64,000 nucleotides of DNA, taken from positions 1 through 64,000 of the forward strand of contig CAUJHQ010000190.1 in assembly GCA_963204815.1 (NCBI GenBank). The letters are read 5' to 3'. A program made the position numbers and the translations under genes. The notes under the pieces were generated by a model. It was not told where the DNA came from, did no database searches, and saw nothing but the letters and a program-made list of their open reading frames with translations. The stretch is from Pseudomonadota bacterium (lineage in GTDB: Bacteria; Pseudomonadota; Gammaproteobacteria; Burkholderiales; Burkholderiaceae_C). Each line of letters starts with the position of its first letter. Position 1 is the first letter of the stretch. Of this stretch, positions 35,161-44,615 are shown piece by piece.

Positions 35161-35958
35161 TCAGGCGGTGACGGAGACCGACGCCGTGCCCAGCACGCCG
35201 TAGTCGGCCAGCACGCGGTCGCCGGGTTCCAGCTCCAGCGGCACCATGCAGGTGCCGGTGGTGACGAACTGGCCGGCGGCGAGCGTGACGCCCAATGCCG
35301 AGAGCTCGTTCACCAGCCAGGCCAGCGCGACACGCGGGTCGCCCAGCACCGCGGCGCCGCTGCCGCTGCGCGTGTAGTGGCGACCGCCCGCGCCCGCCAC
35401 CTGCGCGTGCACGGCGTGCGTGGACAGGTCCAGCCCGCGCCAGGCCTCGGGCGCGGCGGGGCCGAGCACGAACTGGTGCGCGCAGGCGTCATCGGCCAGC
35501 AGCTGCGCTTCGCCGGCGTGCACGAAGTCGGCGAAGCGCGAATCGGGCAGCTCCAGCCCGGTGTGCAGCGCCGCCACCGCGGCCAGCACCTCGGGCACCG
35601 TGTAGGGCCGGGCGCGCGGCGGCAGGTCGGCGCCGAAGCGGAACACGAACTCGGGCTCGGCCACGCGCATGCCGTTGCCGGCGAGCGAGAACACCGCGCC
35701 GTCCTCGCCGACCTGGCCGTGCAGCAGCCGCCCGGCGAGCGGCCCGCCGACACCGATGTGCGCCTGGCCGACCGTGCTGGTGGCGGCGATCTTCCAGCCG
35801 CGCACCGCGCGGCCGCACGCCGCCGGCAGCTGCGCCTGCACGGCGTACCCTTGCGCGCGCCCGGCCGGCCGCAGGTCGGCCGGCAGCGCGTCGAGCTTGG
35901 TGCCGGTGGTCCAGTGTTGCCAGAGCAGGCGGGCGGCACGCGCCGTGGGATCGGTCAT
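35161..35958 (-). CDS. 2-Keto-4-pentenoate hydratase-like protein (FAH superfamily)
   Basis: A 265-residue member of the MhpD/HpcG hydratase branch of the fumarylacetoacetate hydrolase superfamily. Features include GWKIAATSTVGQAHIGVGGPLAGRLL (about residues 51-76), the metal-binding Glu pair in EPEFVFRFGADLP (about 101-113), and ELPDSRFADF. These enzymes hydrate 2-oxo-4-enoates in aromatic meta-cleavage, or decarboxylate 2-oxo acids. It lies 33 bases downstream of the TRAP-operon membrane protein on the same strand and convergent with the TauE gene, 10 bases away. Processing of a 2-oxo acid from the TRAP-imported substrate is inferred from position only. Confidence 0.83.
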   Translation of the reverse strand: MTDPTARAARLLWQHWTTGTKLDALPADLRPAGRAQGYAVQAQLPAACGRAVRGWKIAATSTVGQAHIGVGGPLAGRLLHGQVGEDGAVFSLAGNGMRVAEPEFVFRFGADLPPRARPYTVPEVLAAVAALHTGLELPDSRFADFVHAGEAQLLADDACAHQFVLGPAAPEAWRGLDLSTHAVHAQVAGAGGRHYTRSGSGAAVLGDPRVALAWLVNELSALGVTLAAGQFVTTGTCMVPLELEPGDRVLADYGVLGTASVSVTA

Positions 35959-35991
35959 GTTCGGTTCCGGAGTCGACGAAGGGGCAGCAGC

Positions 35992-36434
35992 TTACCCAGT
36001 GGCGCCGTCGGCCGGCGCACCGTAGGCCAGCAGGCGCACGGCGGCCCGCACGCGCGCATCACCGAGGTGGATGGTGGTCGACATGACGCCGCCGCCCCGC
36101 GTGCGCACGCGCAGGCGCGTGACGACGAGCCAGGCCAGCACCGGCGGCTCGATCAGGCGCAGCTGCGTGATCTCGGACAGTTCCACGCTGCGCGTCCACA
36201 GGCCGCGCTGTTCGATGCGCTGGCCGTCGACGCGCGTGCGGTCGGTCATGACGCCCCAGTAGGCGGCGCCGATGATGACGGTCAGCGCCAGCAGCAGCAG
36301 GCCGATGCCGGTGTCGAGCTCGGCCATGCCCACGCTGAAGAAGGCACGCACGCCGACCACGAGCAGCAGCGCCATGAACAGCGTGGCCAGCACCTTCGCG
36401 CCGACCGGAAACGACGGGCCCTCGACGGCCTCGG

Positions 36435-36438
<4 letters not shown>
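35992..36438 (-). CDS. Small two-helix membrane protein, unknown function
   Basis: A 148-residue protein with two predicted membrane helices (about residues 14-33, LATLFMALLLVVGVRAFFSV, and 41-60) followed by a soluble beta-rich region of about 80 residues that looks like a PH-type domain (RVDGQRIEQRGLWTRSVELS). Its ATG overlaps the stop of the TRAP large permease gene (ATGA), so it is the fourth member of the transporter block. No TRAP subunit of this kind is standard. I do not recognise it beyond a membrane-anchored PH-like architecture. Confidence 0.6.
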
Positions 36439-37927
<1,489 letters not shown>

Positions 37928-37931
<4 letters not shown>

Positions 37932-38467
37932 TGAAGCGGCCTCTCGTAGTGCGTGTCCATCTCGTGCAGGTGCAGCAGCCAGCCGACGCGCTTGACGATC
38001 TCCGACAGCGCCTGCAGCGCCAGCAGCGCCAGGCCGAGCGGGATGGCCAGCGTCACCGGCCAGCGGATCAGGCCGCCGGCGTTGCTGGACGATTCGCCGG
38101 TGACGAACTGGTTGACCACCATCGGCCACGACTGCACCGCGATCAGCAGCGCCATCGGCAGCAGGAACAGCAGCATGCCGGCGAGGTCGACCAGCACCTT
38201 GGTGCGCGTGGGGTAGTGCCCGTACAGCACGTCGACGCGCACGTGCTCGTTCAGGCGCAGCACCTGCGGCGCGCCGAGCATCACGCAGGCGGCGAACAGG
38301 TACCACTGGATCTCGAGGAAGGCGTTCGAGCTGTAGTCGAAGCCGTAGCGCACGACGGCGTTGCCGGCGCTGATCAGGCAGGCCGCCAGCACGGCCCACT
38401 TGGCCAGCAGGGCGCAGCGGTCGTTGAGGGCGTCGATCCCGCGCGCCAGCGCGAGCAGCGCGTTCAT
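37928..38467 (-). CDS. dctQ: TRAP transporter small permease subunit DctQ
   Basis: A 179-residue membrane protein with four helices. It has the typical WAVLAACLISAGNAVVRYGF first helix with the N-x-x-x-R-Y pattern, and SSNAFLEIQWYLFAACVMLGAPQVLRLNEHVRVDVLYGHYP (about residues 45-86) in which EIQWY and HVRVD are the family motifs. It partners with DctM by direct overlap. It lies 46 bases downstream of the unknown 132-residue gene in the same direction. Confidence 0.92.
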
Positions 38468-38513
38468 GCCCGGCTCCCGGCCCGCCGGTCGGCCGGCGTC
38501 GAGGCGGCGGCGT

Positions 38514-38912
38514 TCACGCGCCGACCAGGCGGCGCAGCGCCTCGCTCAGGCGCGCACCGGGCACGACACCGAGTTCACGCGCGATCGCGTTCGCGTGCGA
38601 CACGACGCCTTCGTCCCAGGTGTCCTGCGCGTCGCCGATGCGCGCGCTGGTGTGCGACACGGTGGCGCCGCCGACGCCGCGCGCCTGCAGCATGGCCAGC
38701 GCGGCGATGCCGGCCTCTTCCTTGCCGACGCCGGCGTCGTTGAACACCGCCATCTTCAGCGGCGCGAGGTCGAGCGCGAACTCGCCCGAGCTCGCACCGC
38801 CGTGCGAGGCCGACACGGCGATGCTGCCGTCGTCCTCGCGGTTGACCTTCGTGATCGAGTCCATGATCACGACGCGACCGCCGCGGCCTTCGGCCACCAC
38901 CTTCTTCAGCAT
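38514..38912 (-). CDS. 132-residue conserved-looking protein of unknown function in the apionate operon
   Basis: A 132-residue soluble protein with no signal peptide. It has the pattern GRVVIMDSITKVNREDDGS, followed by SASHGGASSGEFAL, KMAVFNDAGVGKEEAGIAAL, VSHTSARIGDAQDTWDEGVVSHANAIA. The SHGGxSSG and FNDAGVGKEEAG blocks look like an active-site or ligand-binding signature. I cannot assign a family from memory. It lies between the oxidoisomerase-like gene (34 bases upstream) and DctQ (46 bases downstream), so it is embedded in an otherwise assigned pathway. A hydrolase or regulator of a metabolite in that pathway is possible but not shown. Confidence 0.6.
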   Translation of the reverse strand: MLKKVVAEGRGGRVVIMDSITKVNREDDGSIAVSASHGGASSGEFALDLAPLKMAVFNDAGVGKEEAGIAALAMLQARGVGGATVSHTSARIGDAQDTWDEGVVSHANAIARELGVVPGARLSEALRRLVGA

Positions 38913-38946
38913 TGGGTTCTCTCCGGTTCCAGGGGGCGCGGCGCGC

Positions 38947-39789
38947 TCAGGCGTCGACGTGGGTGATCATGCGGATGCTCTTCTCGATCGCCTCGCGCTC
39001 GAACACCTTCTTCCAGTCGGGCGCGAAGATCTCCTTCTTGGCGATCTCGACCGCGCGGTTGGCGGCGTCGGACATGCGCACGCCGGGCATCTGGTCGAAC
39101 AGGATCGCGAGCTCGACGTTCAGGTGGCCGAGGATGAAGTCGTGCGCCACCTCCTTGGGCACGCCGCGGCGCACGGCCTCGTCGGTGGCCTCGCGGATGA
39201 CGGTGAGGCAGGTCGCGCAGATCGTCTCCGACAGCACCGGCTCCAGGATCGCCATCTGCTCGACGGTGGCGCGGTGCGAGCGCATCACCGGCGCGTACAT
39301 GCGCTTGGCCACGTCCTCGGCGAGCGCGTAGTGCGCGTCGGGGCCGCGCAGCAGCGCGCAGACGATGCCCTGCTTGGCCTTGACGCCGCCGAAGTGGTCG
39401 CGCTTGGCCTCGAGGTCGGTCTCGTCGTTGAAGATCGGCGGGTGGCAGGGGTGGGCGACGAAGATCGTCAGGTCGGCGCGCGCGGGCAGTTCGCCGGCGA
39501 ACGGCGCCGCCGCGTCGAGCGCGATCAGGATCGCGCCGGGCTTGAACTGCGCCTCCAGCGCGCGCGTGGCGCGGCCGATCACGTGGTCGGGGATCGCGAG
39601 GATCACCACGTCGGCCTCGGGCACCACCTCGGCCGCCGGCCGGCATTCGATGCCCACCTCGCGCAGGCGGGCCTGGCCGGCTTCGCTGACCTCGACGTGC
39701 GAGATCTCGTACGGCGCACCGCGCAGGTTGTTCGAGCAGCGCGTGCCCATCTTGCCGCCGGCACCCAGCACCACGATCTTCTTCATCAC
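38947..39789 (-). CDS. apnO: D-apionate oxidoisomerase (ApnO)-like dehydrogenase
   Basis: A 280-residue NAD-dependent enzyme. The cofactor motif is VVLGAGGKMGTRCSNNL (residues 6-22); the middle has VVILAIPDHVIG, the VAHPCHPPIFND segment (residues 111-122), and ILEPVLSETICATC. The C-terminal half is helical, like a short 6-phosphogluconate-dehydrogenase C domain. D-apionate oxidoisomerases, which turn D-apionate into 3-oxo-isoapionate, have this architecture and are often annotated as phosphogluconate dehydrogenases. The DUF1537 kinase and RuBisCO-like protein next door are exactly the later enzymes of that pathway, which strongly supports the assignment. Two consecutive ATGs begin the frame. 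Confidence 0.72.
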   Translation of the reverse strand: MMKKIVVLGAGGKMGTRCSNNLRGAPYEISHVEVSEAGQARLREVGIECRPAAEVVPEADVVILAIPDHVIGRATRALEAQFKPGAILIALDAAAPFAGELPARADLTIFVAHPCHPPIFNDETDLEAKRDHFGGVKAKQGIVCALLRGPDAHYALAEDVAKRMYAPVMRSHRATVEQMAILEPVLSETICATCLTVIREATDEAVRRGVPKEVAHDFILGHLNVELAILFDQMPGVRMSDAANRAVEIAKKEIFAPDWKKVFEREAIEKSIRMITHVDA

Positions 39790-39838
39790 AGACTCCAGTT
39801 GCGTGCGGGCCGGCGCGCGGCCGGCCCGCGGTTCGATG

Positions 39839-40861
39839 TCACTTCCCGGCGCGCGACGCTTCCAGCACGGTGAGCGTCTGGTTCACGATGTCCTCGCCCA
39901 GGTTCTTGGCGTACTTCTGGTAGACGGGCTTCAGCGCTTCGCGCAGGCGCGCGCGCTCGGCCGGCGTGATCTCGGTGTAGGTCATGCCCTTGGCCTTCAG
40001 CTCGGTCAGCAGCTTGGGGTCGTTGTCGCGGCTGTACTTGCGCTCGTGGTCGCGCGCCGGGCCGCAGGACTCCTGCAGCACCTTCTGCTCGTCGCCGCTC
40101 AGCTGGTCCCAGTACTTCCTGCTGACCAGGACCACCGCCGCGCCGTAGATGTGGCCGGTGGAGCTGACGTGCTTCTGCACTTCGTAGAAGCGGTTGCCGT
40201 GGATGTTGCTGTACGGCGTTTCCTGGCCGTCGATGGCGCGCGACTCGAGCGCGTTGTAGACCTCGGTGAAGGCCATCGGCGTGGCGTTCGCGCCCAGCGT
40301 GTTGAAGACGTCCAGGAACACCGGGTTCTGGATCGTGCGGATCTTCAGGCCCTTGAAGTCCTCGAGCTTGGCCACCGCGCGGCGGCTGTTCGTCAGGTGG
40401 CGGAAGCCGGTCTCGAAGTAGCACAGGCCGACGAGGCCCTTCTCGGGCAGGCGGTCCAGCAGCCGGCGGCCGATCGGGCCGTCGAGCACGAGGTCGACTT
40501 CCTTCGTGTCGTTGAAGAGGAACGGCAGGTCGAAGACGCCGAACTCCTTGACGACGCTGGCGGTGGCCGCCGTCGACACGAGCGCGATCTCGATCACGCC
40601 GCCCTGCGCGGCCGAGATCGACTGCAGTTCGGCGCCGAGCTGGCCGTCGGGGTAGCCGCGCATCTTCATCTTGCCGCCGGTCTTGGCCGCCACCAGCTCG
40701 GCGAAGCGCTCGACGCCGATCTGGAACGGGTGGTCCTTCGGCACCACGTGGCTGACCTTGATGTTGCGTTCCTTGAAGTCGGCCGCCTGCGCGGGCAGCG
40801 ACGACAGGGCGGCGAGCGCGAGTGCCAGCGCGGTGAAGGTCGGGGTCTTCCAGTTCGTCAT
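39839..40861 (-). CDS. dctP: TRAP transporter substrate-binding protein DctP
   Basis: A 340-residue periplasmic receptor with a Sec signal peptide (FTALALALAALSSLPAQA, cleavage about residue 26). DctP features include KVSHVVPKDHPFQIGVERFAELV, GAELQSISAAQGGVIEIALVS, and the substrate-carboxylate-binding Arg in KGLKIRTIQNPVFLDVFNTLGANATPMAFTEVYNALESRAIDGQE (reported as residues about 172-216). It belongs to the complete DctPQM set with the genes at 36435 and 37928. With the neighbouring enzymes the likely ligand is D-apionate or a related branched sugar acid. Confidence 0.92.
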   Translation of the reverse strand: MTNWKTPTFTALALALAALSSLPAQAADFKERNIKVSHVVPKDHPFQIGVERFAELVAAKTGGKMKMRGYPDGQLGAELQSISAAQGGVIEIALVSTAATASVVKEFGVFDLPFLFNDTKEVDLVLDGPIGRRLLDRLPEKGLVGLCYFETGFRHLTNSRRAVAKLEDFKGLKIRTIQNPVFLDVFNTLGANATPMAFTEVYNALESRAIDGQETPYSNIHGNRFYEVQKHVSSTGHIYGAAVVLVSRKYWDQLSGDEQKVLQESCGPARDHERKYSRDNDPKLLTELKAKGMTYTEITPAERARLREALKPVYQKYAKNLGEDIVNQTLTVLEASRAGK

Positions 40862-40920
40862 CTCATGTCTCCTCGTTGGCCCGATGCGGGCGTGGGGGTG
40901 GTCCGTGCAGGCACGGCGGT

Positions 40921-42300
40921 TCAGCGGCGCCCTCGGCGGGCGCTTTCGAAAAATTCGGTGTCGCCCATCTGGCCGCCCTTCAGCGCGACCTCGACGCCGT
41001 CGACGCCGGGCGGGCCGCCGACCATGCGGCACAGCGGCGCGCCGCGCGCGAGCCGCGCGGCGATGACCAGGGCTTGCGGCGCCAGCGCCTGCGTGACCTG
41101 GCTGGACGTGTCGCCGCCGGACAGCAGCAAGCGCTGCAGCCGCGTGCGCTGAAGCACGGCGCGCGCCACCTGGCCCAGCCGCTGGCCCACCAGGCGGCCC
41201 GCGGCATGGCGCGCGGCGTCGCGCTCCAGGCCCTGCGCCTGCAGCACGGCGATGCCGGCCTCGATGCGCGGGTCCTGCGGGCCGCGTGCGGTGTGCAGCA
41301 TGGCGCTGGCGCCGCGCTCGAGCGCGGCGACGGCCCGCGCGACGAGCGCCTCGGTCTCCTGCGCCGCCGTGCGCTCGTCGAGCAGGCGCACGGCGTCGAC
41401 GGCGAGGTCGGCATAGCCGGCGGCCAGCGCGGCGTCGACCTGGCGTGCGCTGAGCAGCGACGCGCTGCCCGACACCGCGAGCACGAGGTCGACCTCGGCG
41501 AAGGCGTCGTAGGCGGGCGCCGCGGCGGCGAGCCGGCGCGATTCGCGCCACCACTGCACGAGGCCGTATTCGGCGCCCGACGAGCCGACGACGAAGCGCG
41601 GCGCTTCGTTCGAACCCAGGCGGTCGAGCAGGCGGCCGACCTCGGTCAGGTGGGCCGGCGTGGCGCTGTCCAGCAGCACGGCCTGCGCGCCGTCGGCGAC
41701 GAGCTGGTCCCAGCGCGCGTCGGCGGCGGCGCGGCCGGCGTCGAAGTGCGGGAACGCGAGGTTGGCCATGGTGAGCGCGGTCTGGCGGCCCAGGTGCAGG
41801 CGCAGGTCGCTCTCGTCCATCGGCGTCACCGGGTGGGTGCGCATGATCGGGTGGCGGTCGATGCGGTGCACCTGGTCGTCGGTGGCCGAGCGCGCGAACA
41901 GGTGGCCGAAGAGGCAGTAGCGCTGCAGCGCCGGCGTGCCCGCCACCACGGGGACCGCCGCCGGCCCGAAGGCGGCGCGCGCGAGCTCCATCGCCCGCCC
42001 GATGCTGCCGATGGCCGGCGCGCTGTCGAAGGTGGAACAGACCTTGTAGTGCACCAGCGGCGCGCCGCTGCGCGCGAGCGCGGCGAAGACCGCGGGCAAG
42101 TGCGCGTCCATCTCGGCCGGGCTCATCGCGCGGCTGTCGCCGGCGACGCCGAAGGCGTCGAGTGCGCCGAAGCGGGCCAGGTCCTCGGCGCTCGGCGGCT
42201 GCAGGAAGAGCGCGGTGTTCAGGCCGGCGAAGGCCAGCACCTCCAGCGCATCGGTGGAGCCGGTGAAGTCGTCGCCGTAGAAGGCCAGCCGCAAGCTCAC
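40921..42300 (-). CDS. oiaK: DUF1537-family sugar-acid kinase (3-oxo-isoapionate kinase, OiaK-like)
   Basis: A 459-residue kinase of the four-carbon acid sugar kinase (DUF1537) family. The substrate domain starts LAFYGDDFTGSTDALEVLAFAGL; the KVCSTFDSAPAIGSIGRA block (about residues 89-106) is diagnostic. The nucleotide domain has LSGGDTSSQV and GPPGVDGVEVALKGGQMG near the end. In D-apiose pathways such a kinase phosphorylates 3-oxo-isoapionate, and the next enzyme is a RuBisCO-like protein, which is what precedes it here. The GTG start overlaps the RuBisCO-like stop (GTGA), showing tight coupling. Other family members act on 3-oxo-tetronate or D-threonate. Confidence 0.75.
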   Translation of the reverse strand: MSLRLAFYGDDFTGSTDALEVLAFAGLNTALFLQPPSAEDLARFGALDAFGVAGDSRAMSPAEMDAHLPAVFAALARSGAPLVHYKVCSTFDSAPAIGSIGRAMELARAAFGPAAVPVVAGTPALQRYCLFGHLFARSATDDQVHRIDRHPIMRTHPVTPMDESDLRLHLGRQTALTMANLAFPHFDAGRAAADARWDQLVADGAQAVLLDSATPAHLTEVGRLLDRLGSNEAPRFVVGSSGAEYGLVQWWRESRRLAAAAPAYDAFAEVDLVLAVSGSASLLSARQVDAALAAGYADLAVDAVRLLDERTAAQETEALVARAVAALERGASAMLHTARGPQDPRIEAGIAVLQAQGLERDAARHAAGRLVGQRLGQVARAVLQRTRLQRLLLSGGDTSSQVTQALAPQALVIAARLARGAPLCRMVGGPPGVDGVEVALKGGQMGDTEFFESARRGRR

Positions 42301-43583
42301 GCCAGGCTCCCGAAGCGGCGCAGCGCCGCGCGCAGCGCCGGGCGCTCCTGCGCGTAGTCGTCCAGCGGCACGCCGGCGCAGGCCGCTTCCCAGCCTTCGC
42401 GCATGCTCGCCACGCCGGCGGCCACGCCGTCCGGGTGGCTGACGATGCCGCCGCCGGCCAGGTGCATGAGGTCGGTGCTGGCCACGCGCGCGAAGGTCTC
42501 CGGCGCGTGCCCGGCCCACTGGCCCGACGAGAACACCGGCATCACCGGCGGCAGGCCGGCGAACGGCGCCAGGCAATCGCGTGCCGCCTGCACCACCGTG
42601 TCGTCCGACTCGCAGAACTTGCTGCGCAGGCCGCCCACGTGCAGCTGGTCGACGCCGGCCAGGCGCCACAGCTTCTGGTAGGCCGCGAACTCGAAGCCCA
42701 GCTGCGGGTGGCGCGTGAGCGCACCCCAGCCGTTGCGGTGGCCGTGGATCGGCAGCGCGCTGTGGCGGCGCAGGTGTTCCACGCCGGAGAAGCCGGCCCA
42801 GTTCAGGCTCACCATCACGCAGGTGCCGCCGGCGGCGTGCACCTGGTCGTGCCGGCGCAGCATCTCGTCGATGGAGCCGGAGAGGTTGAACGCGTACATC
42901 GGCATGCGGCCCAGGCGGTCGGCATGGCGGTGCAGCACCGGCATCACGGCGGCCAGGCGCGCCTCGAACGGCGCGTACGCGGGGTCGACGAGCAGTTCGT
43001 CGTCCTTGATGAAGTCGATGCCGGCGGCGCACAGGCTGTCCACCAGGGCCGCCGTCTGCGCCGCGGTGAGGCCGACGCTCGGCTTGACGATGGTGCCGAT
43101 GAGCGGCCGCCCGTGCACGCCGGCCTTGTCGCGCGTGCCCTGCACGCCGAACTGCGAACCGGCGAAACGCGCCGCGTAGTCGGCCGGAAGGTCCAGGTCG
43201 AGCAGGCGCAGGCCGGTCACGTCGCCCAGCTCGAACAGGTTGCCGGCCACGGTGGCCAGCAGCGCCGGCAGGTTGGCGCCGACGTTGTCGACCGGGAACG
43301 CGATCTCGACCTCGCCGCGGTGGTATGGGCCGCGGTGGCCGCGCCGTTCGACGCAGGCGCTGCGCAGCGAAGGCTCCATCGCCGGCGGCAGCGTCTGCAG
43401 GCGCGTGACGCGGGCACGCGCGCGCTGCTTCAGTTCGTCGGTCTCGCCGGGGACGTCGAGGAAGGTGCCGGAAGACTGCTCGCCGGCGATGACCTCGGCG
43501 GTCTTCTGGATCGATTCCGAACTCTCGACGAAGTAGCGGGCCCGGAACTCGGGCCGCCGGGAGGTTTCGTCACTGCGCTGCAT
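42297..43583 (-). CDS. RuBisCO-like protein (form IV, OiaX/OiaT-type)
   Basis: A 428-residue RuBisCO-like protein, first gene of the operon. Retained active-site elements: Lys167 in GTIVKPSVG (the general-base position), the metal site Lys193-Asp195-Glu196 in IDFIKDDE including the carbamylated Lys, His282-Arg283, and the phosphate-binding SSGQ and GGGIVSHPDG turns. The second Lys of the canonical KPK is Ser169, and the loop-6 Lys signature is not seen, so it should not fix CO2. In apiose catabolism, RuBisCO-like enzymes decarboxylate 3-oxo-isoapionate 4-phosphate (OiaX) or perform a transcarboxylation and hydrolysis (OiaT). Which of the two applies cannot be told here. Confidence 0.85.
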   Translation of the reverse strand: MQRSDETSRRPEFRARYFVESSESIQKTAEVIAGEQSSGTFLDVPGETDELKQRARARVTRLQTLPPAMEPSLRSACVERRGHRGPYHRGEVEIAFPVDNVGANLPALLATVAGNLFELGDVTGLRLLDLDLPADYAARFAGSQFGVQGTRDKAGVHGRPLIGTIVKPSVGLTAAQTAALVDSLCAAGIDFIKDDELLVDPAYAPFEARLAAVMPVLHRHADRLGRMPMYAFNLSGSIDEMLRRHDQVHAAGGTCVMVSLNWAGFSGVEHLRRHSALPIHGHRNGWGALTRHPQLGFEFAAYQKLWRLAGVDQLHVGGLRSKFCESDDTVVQAARDCLAPFAGLPPVMPVFSSGQWAGHAPETFARVASTDLMHLAGGGIVSHPDGVAAGVASMREGWEAACAGVPLDDYAQERPALRAALRRFGSLA

Positions 43584-43696
43584 CACGTCGGTCGCACCTT
43601 CAGGTCGGTGGCCGCGTGCTGCCTCGAAGGCTGCGGCCCGTACCTGCACTGTCGCGTGGCACGGGTGCAGCGGCAATCGATATAAAGTCTTCGACC

Positions 43697-43713
43697 TGTG
43701 AGCTGAACTCACA
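43697..43713. promoter_or_regulatory. Palindromic operator before the LysR gene
   Basis: TGTGAG (43697-43702) and CTCACA (43708-43713) form a perfect 6-bp inverted repeat around CTGAA, with an internal T-N11-A. It lies 8 bases before the LysR ATG and 113 bases before the divergent RuBisCO-like gene, placed for autoregulation. A TATAAAGT element (43681-43688) lies just upstream. Confidence 0.5.
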
Positions 43714-43721
43714 CCCCGACG

Positions 43722-44615
43722 ATGCTTCGAGCTTCCTTCAACGCCCTGCGTGCCTTCGAGGCCACGGCCCGCCTGCGCAGCATGAGCGCGGCGGCCGAGG
43801 AACTGTCGGTCACGCACGGCGCCATCAGCCGGCACATCCGCTCGCTCGAGGACTCGCTCGGCGTGGTGCTGCTCACGCGCGGCAAGCAGGGCACCGAGCC
43901 CACGCCCGAAGGGCTGCGCCTGGCCGAGGGCGTGGCCGCCGCCATCGGCGTGCTGCAGTCGACGCTGGAGCAGCTGAAGCCGGGGCCGCTGACGGTGTCG
44001 TGCTCGGCGTCGATCCTGACGCACTGGCTGATCCCGCGGCTGGCGCGCTTCCACCAGCGCCACGCCGGCGTGGAGTTGCAGTTCAACGTCAACTACGGCG
44101 CGGTGGACGTGGTGCGCGAGAACATCGGCGTCGCCATCCGCAACACGATGATCGCGCCCCCCGACGACGTGGTCGTGCGCGAGCTCGGCACCGAATGGGT
44201 GGGCCCGGTGTGCGCGCCCGACTACATGCGCCAGGCGCGCCTGCGCCAGCCGGCCGACCTCGTCGACGCGCGCCTGCTCAGCACCAAGACCCGTCCCGCC
44301 GCCTGGCAGGAATGGGCCGACGCCGCCGGCGTGAGCGGCGTGCCCTTCACGGTGCGCGAGCAGTTCGAGCACTTCTACGTCCTCATCCAGGCCGCCGTGT
44401 GCGGGCTCGGCATCGCGACCGTGCCGCGCATGCTGGTGCTGGACGACCTGAACTCCGGCAAGCTGGTGGCGCCCTTCGGCTTCGCGCCCGGACCGCACAA
44501 GCTGGCGCTTTGGCTGGCGCCGCATGCCCGCACGCGGCCGGACGCGAAGGCGCTCACCGACTGGCTCACCGAGGAACTGCAGGACACCGAAGCGCGGCCG
44601 GCGGCAGCGGCTTAG
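43722..44615 (+). CDS. LysR-family regulator, GcvA-like, of the apionate operon
   Basis: A 297-residue LysR protein resembling GcvA: SFNALRAFEATARLRSMSAAAEELSVTHGAISRHIRSLED (helix-turn-helix, about residues 5-45), then an effector domain with LTVSCSASILTHWLIPRLARF. It is transcribed divergently from the RuBisCO-like/kinase/oxidoisomerase/TRAP operon, so it is its probable regulator. A palindrome lies directly before its start. Its stop codon overlaps the stop of the convergent dehydratase gene by 4 bases. Confidence 0.9.
   Translation: MLRASFNALRAFEATARLRSMSAAAEELSVTHGAISRHIRSLEDSLGVVLLTRGKQGTEPTPEGLRLAEGVAAAIGVLQSTLEQLKPGPLTVSCSASILTHWLIPRLARFHQRHAGVELQFNVNYGAVDVVRENIGVAIRNTMIAPPDDVVVRELGTEWVGPVCAPDYMRQARLRQPADLVDARLLSTKTRPAAWQEWADAAGVSGVPFTVREQFEHFYVLIQAAVCGLGIATVPRMLVLDDLNSGKLVAPFGFAPGPHKLALWLAPHARTRPDAKALTDWLTEELQDTEARPAAAA

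Noticed and set aside
42297-43583. Genuine CO2-fixing RuBisCO
   Set aside because: The second Lys of the KPK motif is Ser and no loop-6 Lys signature is seen; there is no phosphoribulokinase or small subunit nearby.
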